Below, one piece after another: positions 37,183 through 45,062 of a DNA stretch of 64,000 nt. Origin of the DNA: JAJCYK01 sp965224285 (GTDB lineage: Bacteria; Bacteroidota; Bacteroidia; Cytophagales; Cyclobacteriaceae). A program made the position numbers and the translations under genes. The stretch's first letter is position 1; the number at the start of each line of letters is the position of its first letter. The DNA is taken from NCBI GenBank assembly GCA_965224285.1, contig OZ245043.1, forward strand, positions 4,898,001 to 4,962,000, given 5' to 3'. A model generated the notes under the pieces. The model worked only from the letters and a program-made list of their open reading frames with translations. It did no database searches and was not told where the DNA came from.

Positions 37183-38280
37183 ATGAGAACTTTATTAATC
37201 ATAGGTATCGGTCTTTTATGGGCCTGCCAAGCTACCGAGCAAACCGATATATCTGAAGCTCCACCATCGCAGGAAAAATTAGCGGTTAGAGTAGTTGTGG
37301 TGGCCATGTTCGAGCGAGGAGAAGATACCGGAGACGGGCCGGGCGAGTTTCAGCTCTGGGTGGAGCGTCTGCCGTTGCCTGATAGTATGCCATTTCCCCA
37401 GGGTTATCGGCAACTGCGTTATAACCGGGAAAAACAGGTCCTGGGAATGGTTACCGGGGTGGGGACTGCCAAAGCCGCGGCATCGGTCATGGCTTTGGGT
37501 ATGGATCCCAGGTTTGATCTAACCCAGGCCTACTGGGTTATTGCAGGCATTGCGGGAATTGATCCGGAAGATGCTTCAACCGGATCTGCAGCCTGGGCGG
37601 AGTGGTTGGTTGATGGTGATCTGGGTCATGAAATTGATCCCCGTGAAGCCCCATCTGATTGGCCAACCGGCTATATACCGTTGCGGAAATCCACACCTTT
37701 TGAAGAACCTCGGCCAGATGATAGTGAAGGTGCCGTATATCAACTTAACCCCGGGCTGGTGGAATGGGCCTATCAGCTTACCAGGAATATTGAATTAATG
37801 GATAACGAGGAAATACAGTCGATGCGTGCCCAATTTTCCCAACATCCTCAAGCTCAAAATCCTCCTCAAGTGCTTAAAGGCGACCAGTTGGCGGCCATGA
37901 CCTACTGGCATGGAGAACTTATGAACCAATGGGCCAACCAATGGACCAGCTATTGGACAGGAGGAGAAGGTAATTTTGTAACTTCTGCTATGGAGGATAC
38001 CGGAACCTTACAATCCCTTACGTTCCTTGATAATGCCGGCATAGTAGATGTGGACCGGGTACTGGTGTTGCGCACAGGTTCAAATTTTACCATGCAGCAT
38101 CCCGGAATAACCGCTGCTGAAAGCCTGGCCGGGGAAAAATTAAAGGGCGGCGGCTATTCAGCCTTTATACCGGCGGTGGAAGCCGCGTATTCAGTTGGCA
38201 GCACAGTGGTTAATGAATTGGTAGATAATTGGGAGCAGCACCGAGAGCGAATACCTACTCATCAACAGGACCCTCAGTAG
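37183..38280 (+). CDS. NUP-family purine nucleoside protein (nucleoside permease / phosphorylase-like fold), lipoprotein
   Basis: The 365-residue protein has a lipobox-like signal (LLWAC, Cys15) and the NUP family pattern: VRVVVVAMFERGEDTGDGPGE split at 35-55, LGMVTGVGTAKAAASVMALG near 85-105, AGIAGIDPEDASTGSAAWAEW near 120-140 and GEGNFVTSAMEDTG. The family is named for a yeast purine nucleoside permease but resembles nucleoside phosphorylases in its glycine-rich loops. A secreted lipoprotein version could cleave nucleosides outside the cytoplasm (inference). It follows the deaminase by 4 bp, and its end overlaps the convergent mscS by 26 bp. Confidence 0.83.
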   Translation: MRTLLIIGIGLLWACQATEQTDISEAPPSQEKLAVRVVVVAMFERGEDTGDGPGEFQLWVERLPLPDSMPFPQGYRQLRYNREKQVLGMVTGVGTAKAAASVMALGMDPRFDLTQAYWVIAGIAGIDPEDASTGSAAWAEWLVDGDLGHEIDPREAPSDWPTGYIPLRKSTPFEEPRPDDSEGAVYQLNPGLVEWAYQLTRNIELMDNEEIQSMRAQFSQHPQAQNPPQVLKGDQLAAMTYWHGELMNQWANQWTSYWTGGEGNFVTSAMEDTGTLQSLTFLDNAGIVDVDRVLVLRTGSNFTMQHPGITAAESLAGEKLKGGGYSAFIPAVEAAYSVGSTVVNELVDNWEQHRERIPTHQQDPQ

Positions 38281-39316
38281 CTTCTGATTCCTTTTTAGTA
38301 TCTGGTTTCTTGCTGGATTTGGGCTCCTCATTCGCCTCTGATTCCTTAGTAATATCTGGCTTCTTTCTGGCTTTTGGCTGTTCATTCAACTCAGGTGTTT
38401 GCAAATCTTCAAAACCGGATTTGAGATGAAGATCTCTTTGCGGGAAGGGAATGCTGATATTATTATCAGAAAACTTCTTAAAAATCGCATAATAGAGCTG
38501 GCTTTTAAGCACATTGGGCCGGTCGGTATATTCATAGGTCCACACCCGTAAATTGAATATCAGGGCACTGTCGGCATATTCTTGGAACAGTACATCTGGC
38601 GGCGGATGTTTAAGTACCGCGTTATTTTCTTTGGCCACCTCCAGTAAAAGCTTGCGAACAATCCTGGGATTTTCATCATAAGATACCCCCACAGGATAAT
38701 TGAATCGAATGCGCCGGTCGTTATGGCTCCAGTTAATTACCCGGTTATTGATAAACTCCGAATTGGGAATGATGATGGAAATATTGTCATTTGTAACTAT
38801 AGTGGTGGCTCGGGCTGCAATCTTGATCACATCTCCGGAAATATCGCCCACATCGATGCGGTCACCTACTTTTATAGGCCTTTCGAACAAAATAATAAGT
38901 CCGGAAATAAAGTTGTTGGTAATGCCTTGCAGGCCAAAACCGATACCCACACCAAGAGCACCGGCGATGAATCCCAGCGCGGTGAGGTCGATTCCGGCTG
39001 TTTGAATGATCACAAACAGTCCTAAGGTGATTACGATGTACCTGAATATGGTACCGATTGAGTCGCTGACTCCTTTATCCAGATTGGACTTGATTAAGAT
39101 GCGGTTTACTACCAGTTTCTGGATCTTATCTGTCAGGTAGACCAGAATAACGATAGCAAAAATGAAATAGAGTATACCTTCCAGAGTAATAGGTGTTTCA
39201 TCTTCACCCAAACTGAAAAGGGTACGGGAAAGCAAATCCCGCATCATATTCAGCGCTGACCAGAAAGCGCTTTTGAAGATCTCAAACCACTCCATAACGT
39301 TCACCGAAATTAACAA
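38255..39316 (-). CDS. MscS-family mechanosensitive channel with repetitive C-terminal tail
   Basis: The 353-residue protein has membrane helices at about 45-62, 85-105 and the pore helix with the glycine-rich ALGVGIGFGLQGITNNF (near 120-136), then RPIKVGDRIDVGDISGDV of the MscS beta domain and the alpha/beta cytoplasmic domain. It would gate on membrane tension during osmotic downshift. The last 38 residues are two imperfect copies of an 18-residue Lys/Pro/Glu/Ser-rich unit (KKPD..KESEA..EP), encoded by a 54-bp tandem repeat. Start is Met at 39316; Met at 39295 is possible. Confidence 0.92.
   Translation of the reverse strand: MLISVNVMEWFEIFKSAFWSALNMMRDLLSRTLFSLGEDETPITLEGILYFIFAIVILVYLTDKIQKLVVNRILIKSNLDKGVSDSIGTIFRYIVITLGLFVIIQTAGIDLTALGFIAGALGVGIGFGLQGITNNFISGLIILFERPIKVGDRIDVGDISGDVIKIAARATTIVTNDNISIIIPNSEFINNRVINWSHNDRRIRFNYPVGVSYDENPRIVRKLLLEVAKENNAVLKHPPPDVLFQEYADSALIFNLRVWTYEYTDRPNVLKSQLYYAIFKKFSDNNISIPFPQRDLHLKSGFEDLQTPELNEQPKARKKPDITKESEANEEPKSSKKPDTKKESEATEGPVDE
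38283..38390 (-). repeat. Two tandem 54-bp imperfect repeats in the mscS 3' end
   Basis: Units at 38283-38336 and 38337-38390 both begin TCTGATTCCTT on the plus strand and keep frame, encoding the charged tail of the channel. Differences between the units include several third-position and some coding changes, so the duplication is not recent. Confidence 0.8.
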
Positions 39317-39350
39317 AATAACCGAGTATCTCCACTAACTTGGGTTTCTT

Positions 39351-40544
39351 TTAGGAATACCACAACAGCGAGCTGTCGCCGTAGCTGAGAAAGCGGTAAT
39401 CATTGGTAAGGGCCTCTCTATACACCTTTTTCCAGTCGGCACCAATAAATGCAGCGACCAATAAGATCAAGGTAGAGCCGGGCAGATGAAAATTGGTGAT
39501 CAACCCCATACAAGATCTTATTGGGTAAGGAGGGAAGATAAATACTTCAGTACTGCCACTTAAAGTATTTAAACCTTTCCTTCTCAAGTGATCCGCCAAA
39601 AACTCGAGCGCTTCTTCAAAACTCGGTAAATCCTTATGATCTTGATAGGGGAATAATTTTTCCAGGTGGAAGTCTGCCAGCGGATCACCTTTTAGTTTCA
39701 CCCCTATCCAATAGAGACTTTCCAGCGTGCGAAGGCTGGTAGTTCCCACTGCAACTCTCACTGAGGGCTTGGCCAACTGTTCCAGGCATTCCAGGGAAAC
39801 GGAAAAATGCTCCCGGTGCATGGGGTGTTGGATGATGTCCTGGGTTTGTATAGGCTGGAAGGTACCGGCACCCACGTGAAGAGTGAGATAAATAAATGCG
39901 ATGGATTTTGCCCGCATCGACTGCAACAACGGTTCCGTAAAATGCAGCCCGGCTGTAGGAGCAGCCACTGCACCCTGCATCTTGGAGTATACGGTTTGGT
40001 ACCTTTCTTTGTCGGCAGGCACTGGATCTCGCTTCAGATATGGAGGTAAGGGAACCCGGCCTGCAGCTTCCAGGATCGCCGAGAAACTCGAATCTCCATC
40101 CCAGGTAAATTCTACCTCGGTAGGGGAGCATTGCCTGGCAATCAAATTTACATTTTGGCCGCCGACTGTCAGTGGCAGTGATAGCTTCTGATGACTTTTC
40201 CAGCGGCGCAGGTTACCGATCATGCACATCCACTGGCAATACCCGGTAGCCTGCATGGCCAATTGTAATTCCTGACCCTTAGGCTCCAACAGAAATATTT
40301 CTATGATGGCCCCGGTGGGTTTTCTAAAGATCATTCTGGCGGGGATGACCTTGGTATTATTAAAAATAAGGGTGGAGTTTTCAGGTAACTTGGCCCCTAA
40401 CTGATTAAATTTCCAATGCGTGATATTACCTTCCTGGTAAACTAATAATTTACTGTCATCCCTTTTTTCCAAAGGGAAACTGGCGATGCGGTGTTCCGGC
40501 AACTCATACTGGTAATCATCTAAATTAATTTTCGGCAATTGCAT
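39351..40544 (-). CDS. queA: S-adenosylmethionine:tRNA ribosyltransferase-isomerase
   Basis: The 397-residue protein has family motifs YELPEHRIASFPLEKRDDSKLL (spanning residues 8-29), GAVAAPTAGLHFT (about 175), HVGAGTFQPI (about 208) and NFHLPGSTLILLVAAF (about 355). It adds the epoxycyclopentane precursor during queuosine synthesis in tRNA. It is slightly longer than the usual 340-350 residues because of an inserted stretch between about 95 and 130 and one near 270-300. A TATATTTG box lies ten bases upstream of the start. Confidence 0.95.
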   Translation of the reverse strand: MQLPKINLDDYQYELPEHRIASFPLEKRDDSKLLVYQEGNITHWKFNQLGAKLPENSTLIFNNTKVIPARMIFRKPTGAIIEIFLLEPKGQELQLAMQATGYCQWMCMIGNLRRWKSHQKLSLPLTVGGQNVNLIARQCSPTEVEFTWDGDSSFSAILEAAGRVPLPPYLKRDPVPADKERYQTVYSKMQGAVAAPTAGLHFTEPLLQSMRAKSIAFIYLTLHVGAGTFQPIQTQDIIQHPMHREHFSVSLECLEQLAKPSVRVAVGTTSLRTLESLYWIGVKLKGDPLADFHLEKLFPYQDHKDLPSFEEALEFLADHLRRKGLNTLSGSTEVFIFPPYPIRSCMGLITNFHLPGSTLILLVAAFIGADWKKVYREALTNDYRFLSYGDSSLLWYS

Positions 40545-40553
40545 TGAGAATCA

Positions 40554-40561
40554 CAAATATA
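40554..40561 (-). promoter_or_regulatory. -7 box upstream of queA
   Basis: Read on the minus strand this is TATATTTG, a full match to TAnnTTTG, ten bases from the queA ATG, which implies a very short leader. No -33 TTTG at the right distance is seen, so confidence is modest. Confidence 0.45.
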
Positions 40562-41025
40562 GGGGATTAGATTAACTCTCTACTGCTTTGGCAAGGTGGA
40601 CACCTTTTAATAATAAACAACTTGTCGGCGAAGTTTATATAAAAAATCAAAGTTTATAAAAAGCTTTTTCAGAATCTCAGTTTCTGCTATTCTCCACCCT
40701 TAACTTGCTTAAAAAATCAGTTTCAGATCTGACATGAGAGGACCTCCTCCGCTAAAGCTACGTGACGGCGAGGTCCTGTTCATCTCCAGTCTGCTTAAGG
40801 AGGAGGGGCCGGGGGGACGACTCCCCTAGGTATTTTGATCTGAATTTTGGGAAGTTTCGGGTTTGGAAATGATCATCCGGGAGTAACAGTCTAATACGGC
40901 AGTTTTTAATAATTAGCGAATATGCATACCCTGTTTCAGGATGGGATTACCGGCGCTAGTGATCTACCATCCTCCCTGGTACTTCAAGGTGGGATACCTA
41001 TTCAAAAACCGCTAATAAAGAGTCT
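40562..41025. other. Intergenic region between gapA and queA with a palindromic element
   Basis: No gene is visible. The stretch carries the palindromic element listed at 40739-40777 and, next to it, a G-rich run (GGAGGGGCCGGGGGGACG around 40803-40820) that contrasts with the AT-rich flanks. The remainder shows nothing recognisable. Confidence 0.5.
40739..40777. repeat. Palindromic element, CCTCCTCCG family, copy 1
   Basis: A perfect 8-bp inverted repeat (AGGACCTC at 40739-40746, GAGGTCCT at 40770-40777) encloses a 23-nt loop. Its 31-nt core (40743-40773) differs at only four positions from a sequence at 43454-43484, and it resembles the palindrome inserted in the tRNA-Glu partial copies. 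Confidence 0.75.
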
Positions 41026-42030
41026 TTATTCTTCCTCCTTGCCGAGTCTGATGATCAGGTCAGCAGCCCGGTTGGAATAGCCGGCCTCGTTGTCATACCA
41101 TCCCACGACTTTCACCAGATTACCCATAGATGAAGTCATCAGTGAGTCGAAAATACAACTGTGGGTGTTCCCTACGATGTCGATGGAGACCAGAGGGTCT
41201 TCGGTATATTCCATAATCCCTTTTAATGGGCCCTCAGCGGCTTCCTTCATGGCTTTGTTGATGGCTTCGGCACTGGCCTCTTCCTTTAATTGTACTACCA
41301 GGTCGGTGACCGATCCGTCCGGAATGGGAACCCGCATGGCGATCCCGTCCAGTTTACCGGCCAGGTGAGGCAGCACCAAACCAACGGCCTTGGCAGCCCC
41401 GGTGGAAGTGGGTACGATGGAAACCGCTGCAGCGCGGGCCCGGCGCAGATCGCTATGAGGCGCATCCTGCAGCCTTTGGTCAGCAGTATAGGCGTGAGTA
41501 GTAGTGATGTAACCTTTTTCAATGCCGAAGCTGTCATCCAGTACTTTGGCCATGGGAGCCAGACAATTGGTAGTACATGAAGCATTGGAAACGATGGTAT
41601 CGTAAGGAGATAACACCTCGTCGTTCACTCCCAATACCACAGTTTTAATATCACCTTTGGCAGGAGCGGAAATCACTACCTTTTTGGCGCCGGCGGTAAG
41701 GTGCTTGGAGGCGCCGGCCTGGTCACGGAAGATGCCGGTGGATTCCAGCACGATGTCCACTCCCAATTCACCCCAGGGCAGGTTGGTGGGATCTCTCTCC
41801 GATAGGACCTTGATCGTATCTCCGTTTACGGTAAACCCTTCTTCATCAGCGGTGATGGTTCCTCCAAATTTGCCGTGTACTGAGTCGTACTTCAGCAAAT
41901 GGGCTAAAGTTTCATTGTCGGTGAGATCGTTGATGGCTACGATGTCGATATTGTCTTGTTCCAACAGCGATTTGAAGGTCAGACGACCGATCCTTCCAAA
42001 TCCGTTGATTGCCACTTTTATTTTGGTCAT
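41026..42030 (-). CDS. gapA: Glyceraldehyde-3-phosphate dehydrogenase, type I
   Basis: The 334-residue protein starts with the NAD loop VAINGFGRIGRL (7-17) and has the catalytic Cys152 in SNASCTTNCLAP, ATG-less THAYTADQRLQDAPH near 178 and the C-terminal WYDNEAGYSNR. It oxidises glyceraldehyde 3-phosphate in glycolysis or runs in reverse. The codon use is richer in G and C than its neighbours, as expected for a highly expressed gene. A good promoter lies 37-67 bp upstream. Confidence 0.97.
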   Translation of the reverse strand: MTKIKVAINGFGRIGRLTFKSLLEQDNIDIVAINDLTDNETLAHLLKYDSVHGKFGGTITADEEGFTVNGDTIKVLSERDPTNLPWGELGVDIVLESTGIFRDQAGASKHLTAGAKKVVISAPAKGDIKTVVLGVNDEVLSPYDTIVSNASCTTNCLAPMAKVLDDSFGIEKGYITTTHAYTADQRLQDAPHSDLRRARAAAVSIVPTSTGAAKAVGLVLPHLAGKLDGIAMRVPIPDGSVTDLVVQLKEEASAEAINKAMKEAAEGPLKGIMEYTEDPLVSIDIVGNTHSCIFDSLMTSSMGNLVKVVGWYDNEAGYSNRAADLIIRLGKEEE

Positions 42031-42066
42031 TCTATTAAGTTTTTAGGTTTCACTGCTTAGCGGACA

Positions 42067-42097
42067 CAAAAGTACCACAACTAATATGCAAATACAA
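42067..42097 (-). promoter_or_regulatory. Bacteroidota-type promoter of gapA
   Basis: On the minus strand TTG (42097-42095), 20 bp of spacer and TACTTTTG (42074-42067), a full TAnnTTTG match, lie about 37 bp before the gapA start. This agrees with high expression of the gene. Confidence 0.72.
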
Positions 42098-42214
42098 TGA
42101 AATATTTTCAATAATAGACGGTCCGATTTGACACTATTTCAATGGACCGGTTATTCGTTAAACCCACCTTCGAAAGCTACGTGTAACTATTATTTAATAT
42201 AATCCACTTCAATC

Positions 42215-42689
42215 AACTCCACTAGAAAGTCATTGCGAACGTAGTGAAACAATCCCATTCAGGGAAAAAAATAGGGTTAATAATGTCATGGCAAAGAGCG
42301 CCGAGCTTCACAAACTCGATAGTCCGGAATATGTAAATTAAAATAAAAGAGATTTTTAACGCGCGTTGGAACCGCACAACTTTTTCAGTCCGCAGCTGGA
42401 GATGCGGACTAGCTGGAAGCGGGCCAAGGTTCAAACTTGACCCAGGTAATTTGGGATAACTCCACTAGAAAGTCATTGCGAACGTAGTGAAGCAATCCCA
42501 TTCAGGAAAAAAAATAGGGTTAATAATGTCATGGCAAAGAGCGCCGAGTTTCACAAACTCGATAGTCCGGAATATGTAACTTAAAATAAAAGAGATTTTT
42601 AGTGCGCGTTGGAACCGCACAACTTTTTCAGTCCGCAGCTGGAGATGCGAACTAGTTAATATTTCTATGGTCGTGCCACCATTTGCAAT
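42215..42689. repeat. Repeat array A: two direct copies of a 243-bp structured repeat
   Basis: Unit A1 is 42215-42457 (243 bp); unit A2 starts at 42458 and shares about 200 bp before switching to a tail (ATTTCTATGGTCGT...CCATTTGCAAT, 42661-42689) that also ends array B. Each unit contains CATTGCGAACGTAGTGAA-GCAATC, a phrase like the CATTGCGAG..GAAGCAATC dispersed repeats of many bacteria, an internal AGTCCGCA-N8-TGCGGACT hairpin, and GGCAAAGAGYGCC-like sequence. The minus strand is open for 70-106 codons through the units, but this seems to be chance. No transposase is present. Confidence 0.92.
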
Positions 42690-42865
42690 AAACTCCTTGG
42701 TATACCACTTGAAATATACGCAAGGAAACTTGGAGCTGGAGTGAACCGAAACCCCGCCATCTTTTTCTTGATTAAAATTTGACATTGCGTAATTTTTGCC
42801 GTATTAACCAGTTGGGGAGTTGGCAAGGTTTGAGTAAGAATAAGATAATCCAGATGGTATAAGCA

Positions 42866-43354
42866 ATGATAAAAAAGATCATCAGCGGTGGACAGACCGG
42901 AGTGGACCAGGCCGCTTTAAGAGCCGCTATGATACTGGGGCTGGACTACGGAGGCTGGTGCCCTACCAATAAGCGGTCTGAGGACGGGCCTATACCCACC
43001 CATTTTAAGTTGACCCCAACTCCCCAGGAGCGCAGCGCGGATGCACCCGATATTCCCCGTTCCATGCGTACAGAGTGGAACATAAGAGATAGTCAGGGCA
43101 GTCTGGTGCTTAATCCTGTGGAGCATAGTGATCCTGGGACGTCATGGGCTCTACAGTGTGCGGAAACTTATGATAAGCCGGTTATGATATTATCTACCGA
43201 TGATCCGGAAGCAGAACAGAAGCTGATGGATTGGCTTCAAAAGCATAATATTAAAGAGCTGAGCGTGGGCGGGCCCAGTGAAAAAACCTCGCCCGGGGTA
43301 GGGGATAAGGTATTTGAGTTTTTAGTTAAGGTGTTAAAGGTAGCCTCAGGCTAA
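42866..43354 (+). CDS. SLOG-superfamily YpsA-related protein (putative molybdenum carrier family)
   Basis: The 162-residue protein starts with ISGGQTGVDQAALRAAMILG (residues 6-25) and GGWCPTNKRSEDGPIP (about 30-45), the glycine-rich nucleotide-binding pattern of the cpYpsA / putative molybdenum carrier family in the SLOG (LOG, DprA, YpsA) Rossmann group. The molybdenum role is an old name; SLOG proteins are thought to bind nucleotide-derived ligands. It stands alone between repeat array A and the small secreted genes and has no partner nearby. Confidence 0.85.
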   Translation: MIKKIISGGQTGVDQAALRAAMILGLDYGGWCPTNKRSEDGPIPTHFKLTPTPQERSADAPDIPRSMRTEWNIRDSQGSLVLNPVEHSDPGTSWALQCAETYDKPVMILSTDDPEAEQKLMDWLQKHNIKELSVGGPSEKTSPGVGDKVFEFLVKVLKVASG

Positions 43355-43689
43355 TTTTACCCTGTGTCTGATAGCTGAATAATATTTGGGCGTGCCCCTG
43401 ACGTTACGTGGGGCCCCGAAACTTTAAAGTGAAGGCGACCGCCAGGGGCGGGCCCTCCTCCGCCAAAGCTTCGCGACGCCGAGGCTATCCGCTGCAAGTC
43501 CACCCACGCCTATTACCACATTACATTTAATTGGAAAATTCTTGGGCATGAGGGCCTGTCCGCTGCTATCCCTCACGCAAGCAGCCAGAAAACAGCCCTA
43601 GATCATACCTGATACCTGCTGTCTGGATCAAAATCCCAATGTAGCTAGCTGGTAGCCATCCACTACCACAAGACCTGAGTAACTATTAG
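43355..43689. other. Intergenic region with a dispersed CCTCCTCCG element
   Basis: No gene is visible. It contains GC-rich segments (around 43394-43406 and 43440-43490), including the second dispersed element at 43454-43484. The rest shows nothing recognised. Confidence 0.5.
43454..43484. repeat. Dispersed CCTCCTCCG element, copy 2
   Basis: This 31-nt element begins CCTCCTCCGCCAAAGCT and ends GCCGAGG. It matches the core of the palindrome at 40743-40773 at 27 of 31 positions. The ends form only a 4-bp inverted repeat here, so the hairpin is weaker than in copy 1. Confidence 0.7.
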
Positions 43690-44052
43690 CTACTTAAATA
43701 GCTCAGGAGCTTTGGGAATTGATCGGAAGGTAATTAAAATAGTTTGAGATTCTGACACAAAATCAACTTCAGTTAAATCCATGGTAACTGCCGGGTGAGA
43801 TTTATGATCAACTTTCATAAATTCAGCATGCGCGGGTATGTCTACCAGGTAGAATCCATTGCTGTATAACACGCCCTCAGATAGTTCGTTATCGAAAATA
43901 AACACTACGTTTTCAACCACCATACCCTTGGTGTCAACAACTTTAATGAAGTGAGTATTGTCGCCGGGTGGAGTGCTATTAGGGTTTTCTCCGCGAACTA
44001 CTAATCCCACCATAAACGAAGCAGCAACCAGTATAAGTTTTATTTTTTTCAT
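43690..44052 (-). CDS. Small secreted protein of unknown function
   Basis: The 120-residue protein has a clear signal peptide (KKIKLILVAASFMVGLVV, cut near VRGEN). The mature part is about 95 residues of predicted beta strands (FIKVVDTKGMVVENVVFIFD, SNGFYLVDIPAH) and could be a small beta-sandwich. I do not recognise the family. It lies in the repeat-rich accessory region and faces the YpsA-like gene. Confidence 0.65.
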   Translation of the reverse strand: MKKIKLILVAASFMVGLVVRGENPNSTPPGDNTHFIKVVDTKGMVVENVVFIFDNELSEGVLYSNGFYLVDIPAHAEFMKVDHKSHPAVTMDLTEVDFVSESQTILITFRSIPKAPELFK

Positions 44053-44313
44053 CCTTAAATTGCCTTACCGTGAAACATACCTACCTAAGGTAACGATTTT
44101 TTTGCTGATAGCATAGTAGTGATAGCGGACGCTACCGCTTCGAATCACTGTATCTCCACCAGTAATACCTAACATCGTCCTCGTTTTCAAACGAGGATGC
44201 CAGGGTCCTGAGTTTATAACTCAATAAACCGCTGGTTTTGGATCCTATTGGCTCAAATGTGCGTAGAAACACACTACCCGTCTGGTCACAGCGTAGGCTC
44301 AACCACTTCGGAA
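44053..44313. other. Intergenic region with palindrome and gene-end remnant
   Basis: A near-perfect inverted repeat at 44176-44199 (TCCTCGTTT / AAACGAGGA plus two flanking pairs, 2-nt centre) lies next to a 33-nt stretch (44138-44169) that resembles the 3' end of the gene fragment at 44314 and would encode VLLVEIQ-stop on the minus strand. It looks like the remnant of a second copy of that gene end. Confidence 0.55.
44176..44199. repeat. Inverted repeat with 9-bp perfect arms
   Basis: TCCTCGTTT (44178-44186) and AAACGAGGA (44189-44197) are perfect arms around a 2-nt centre, extended by a G-T and a C-G pair. It is not followed by a T-run, so a terminator is unlikely; it more resembles a palindromic repeat element. 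Confidence 0.65.
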
Positions 44314-44634
44314 TTACTGTATCTCCACCTGTAATACTCCGGATTTCCCATATGCCTGATCCGCATATTCTTCAACTACTATTTCATGGCCTTCCTTGTC
44401 CTTGACGCTAAACTCCAAAGTATAGATACCCGGTGGCGCTTCGTGGGGTACGGCAACCTGGTAGGACCAGATATTGTCTTCTGCAGTTTGATCTCCATCT
44501 TTTCCTCGATTAGGGAAGGCTTCAAATGGAGTTGGCTGATACGTAACTTTGATTAGGGATTGGAATCTTATGATAAGCAATCCATATATTGCCTCTTTAA
44601 CTCTAGCCCGTAGGGGAATCGAACAATTTGCCAA
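44314..44634 (-). pseudogene. 3' fragment of a secreted beta-sandwich protein gene, truncated at a tRNA-Glu-derived sequence
   Basis: The frame has no ATG; it opens at TTG 44634 and its first codons are translated from the tRNA-Glu 3'-end copy (44604-44624). Only the last 60-70 residues look like real protein: NIWSYQVAVPHEAPPGIYTL, then FSVKDKEGHEIVV, an Ig-like C-terminal domain as found at the end of many secreted proteins. The N-terminal part of the original gene is missing. I interpret this as a gene truncated by recombination at the attachment-like site. A weaker remnant of the same gene end lies at 44138-44169. Confidence 0.6.
44604..44624 (-). repeat. 21-nt exact copy of the tRNA-Glu 3' end (attachment-site-like)
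   Basis: This sequence is identical to 45063-45083, which is the discriminator base, acceptor 3' strand and T-arm part of the tRNA-Glu gene, in the same orientation and 459 bp away. The identity begins exactly at the last base of the tRNA. This is the usual footprint of tyrosine-integrase elements that use tRNA 3' ends, but no integrase is present. Confidence 0.8.
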
Positions 44635-44718
44635 ATCGTATTAAAAAGTACCTAAAACTGATTTTAAAGGGTGATTTATTAGAAAGTAGTATATTTTACC
44701 TAGTATTACTCTCGACAG

Positions 44719-44919
44719 ATGAAAAAATTGTTAAGTAGGGTGGCAATAATTTTAGGCAGTGTTGGCGTACTGGTCATTGCCTTTTATACCTATGTAACTT
44801 TTGCATTTAGCCATACTCTAACTAAAACTGCCAAAGGTATTGAGAAAGCATTAATTGAAATAAAAGAATCAAAAAGTAGCAGTGATTCGACAAGCATAAT
44901 TACCAAAGATTCGCTATGA
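44719..44919 (+). CDS. Small single-pass membrane protein, unknown function
   Basis: The 66-residue frame starts at ATG 44719 with a basic N-terminus (MKKLLSR), one membrane helix (about 8-30) and a polar Lys/Ser-rich tail. It is the only gene-like frame between the two copies of the tRNA-Glu 3' end. Its composition is protein-like but short, so it may be a real cargo gene or chance. Confidence 0.45.
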   Translation: MKKLLSRVAIILGSVGVLVIAFYTYVTFAFSHTLTKTAKGIEKALIEIKESKSSSDSTSIITKDSL

Positions 44920-45062
44920 GTACCCTAAAAATAATTCCTTACTTGCTTCACTCAGGTTTTAAATTCCTCTTTAGGCATTGCTCCTAGCTAGTTATTAAAC
45001 TCGACATCTGTTAAACAAAAAAGCACAACTAATTGAATTTCAAAAGTTGCGCTTTACCTCCG

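Noticed and set aside
41014..41030. Hairpin at the gapA stop (AATAAAG/CTTTATT) as terminator
   Set aside because: The stem is AT-only and no T-run follows directly on the minus strand.
42222..42785. Minus-strand frames of 70 and 106 codons in array A
   Set aside because: They follow the 243-bp repeat exactly, the same translated sequence reappears in array B at 47208-47414, and the frame is broken in other units. They are by-products of an open repeat, not genes.
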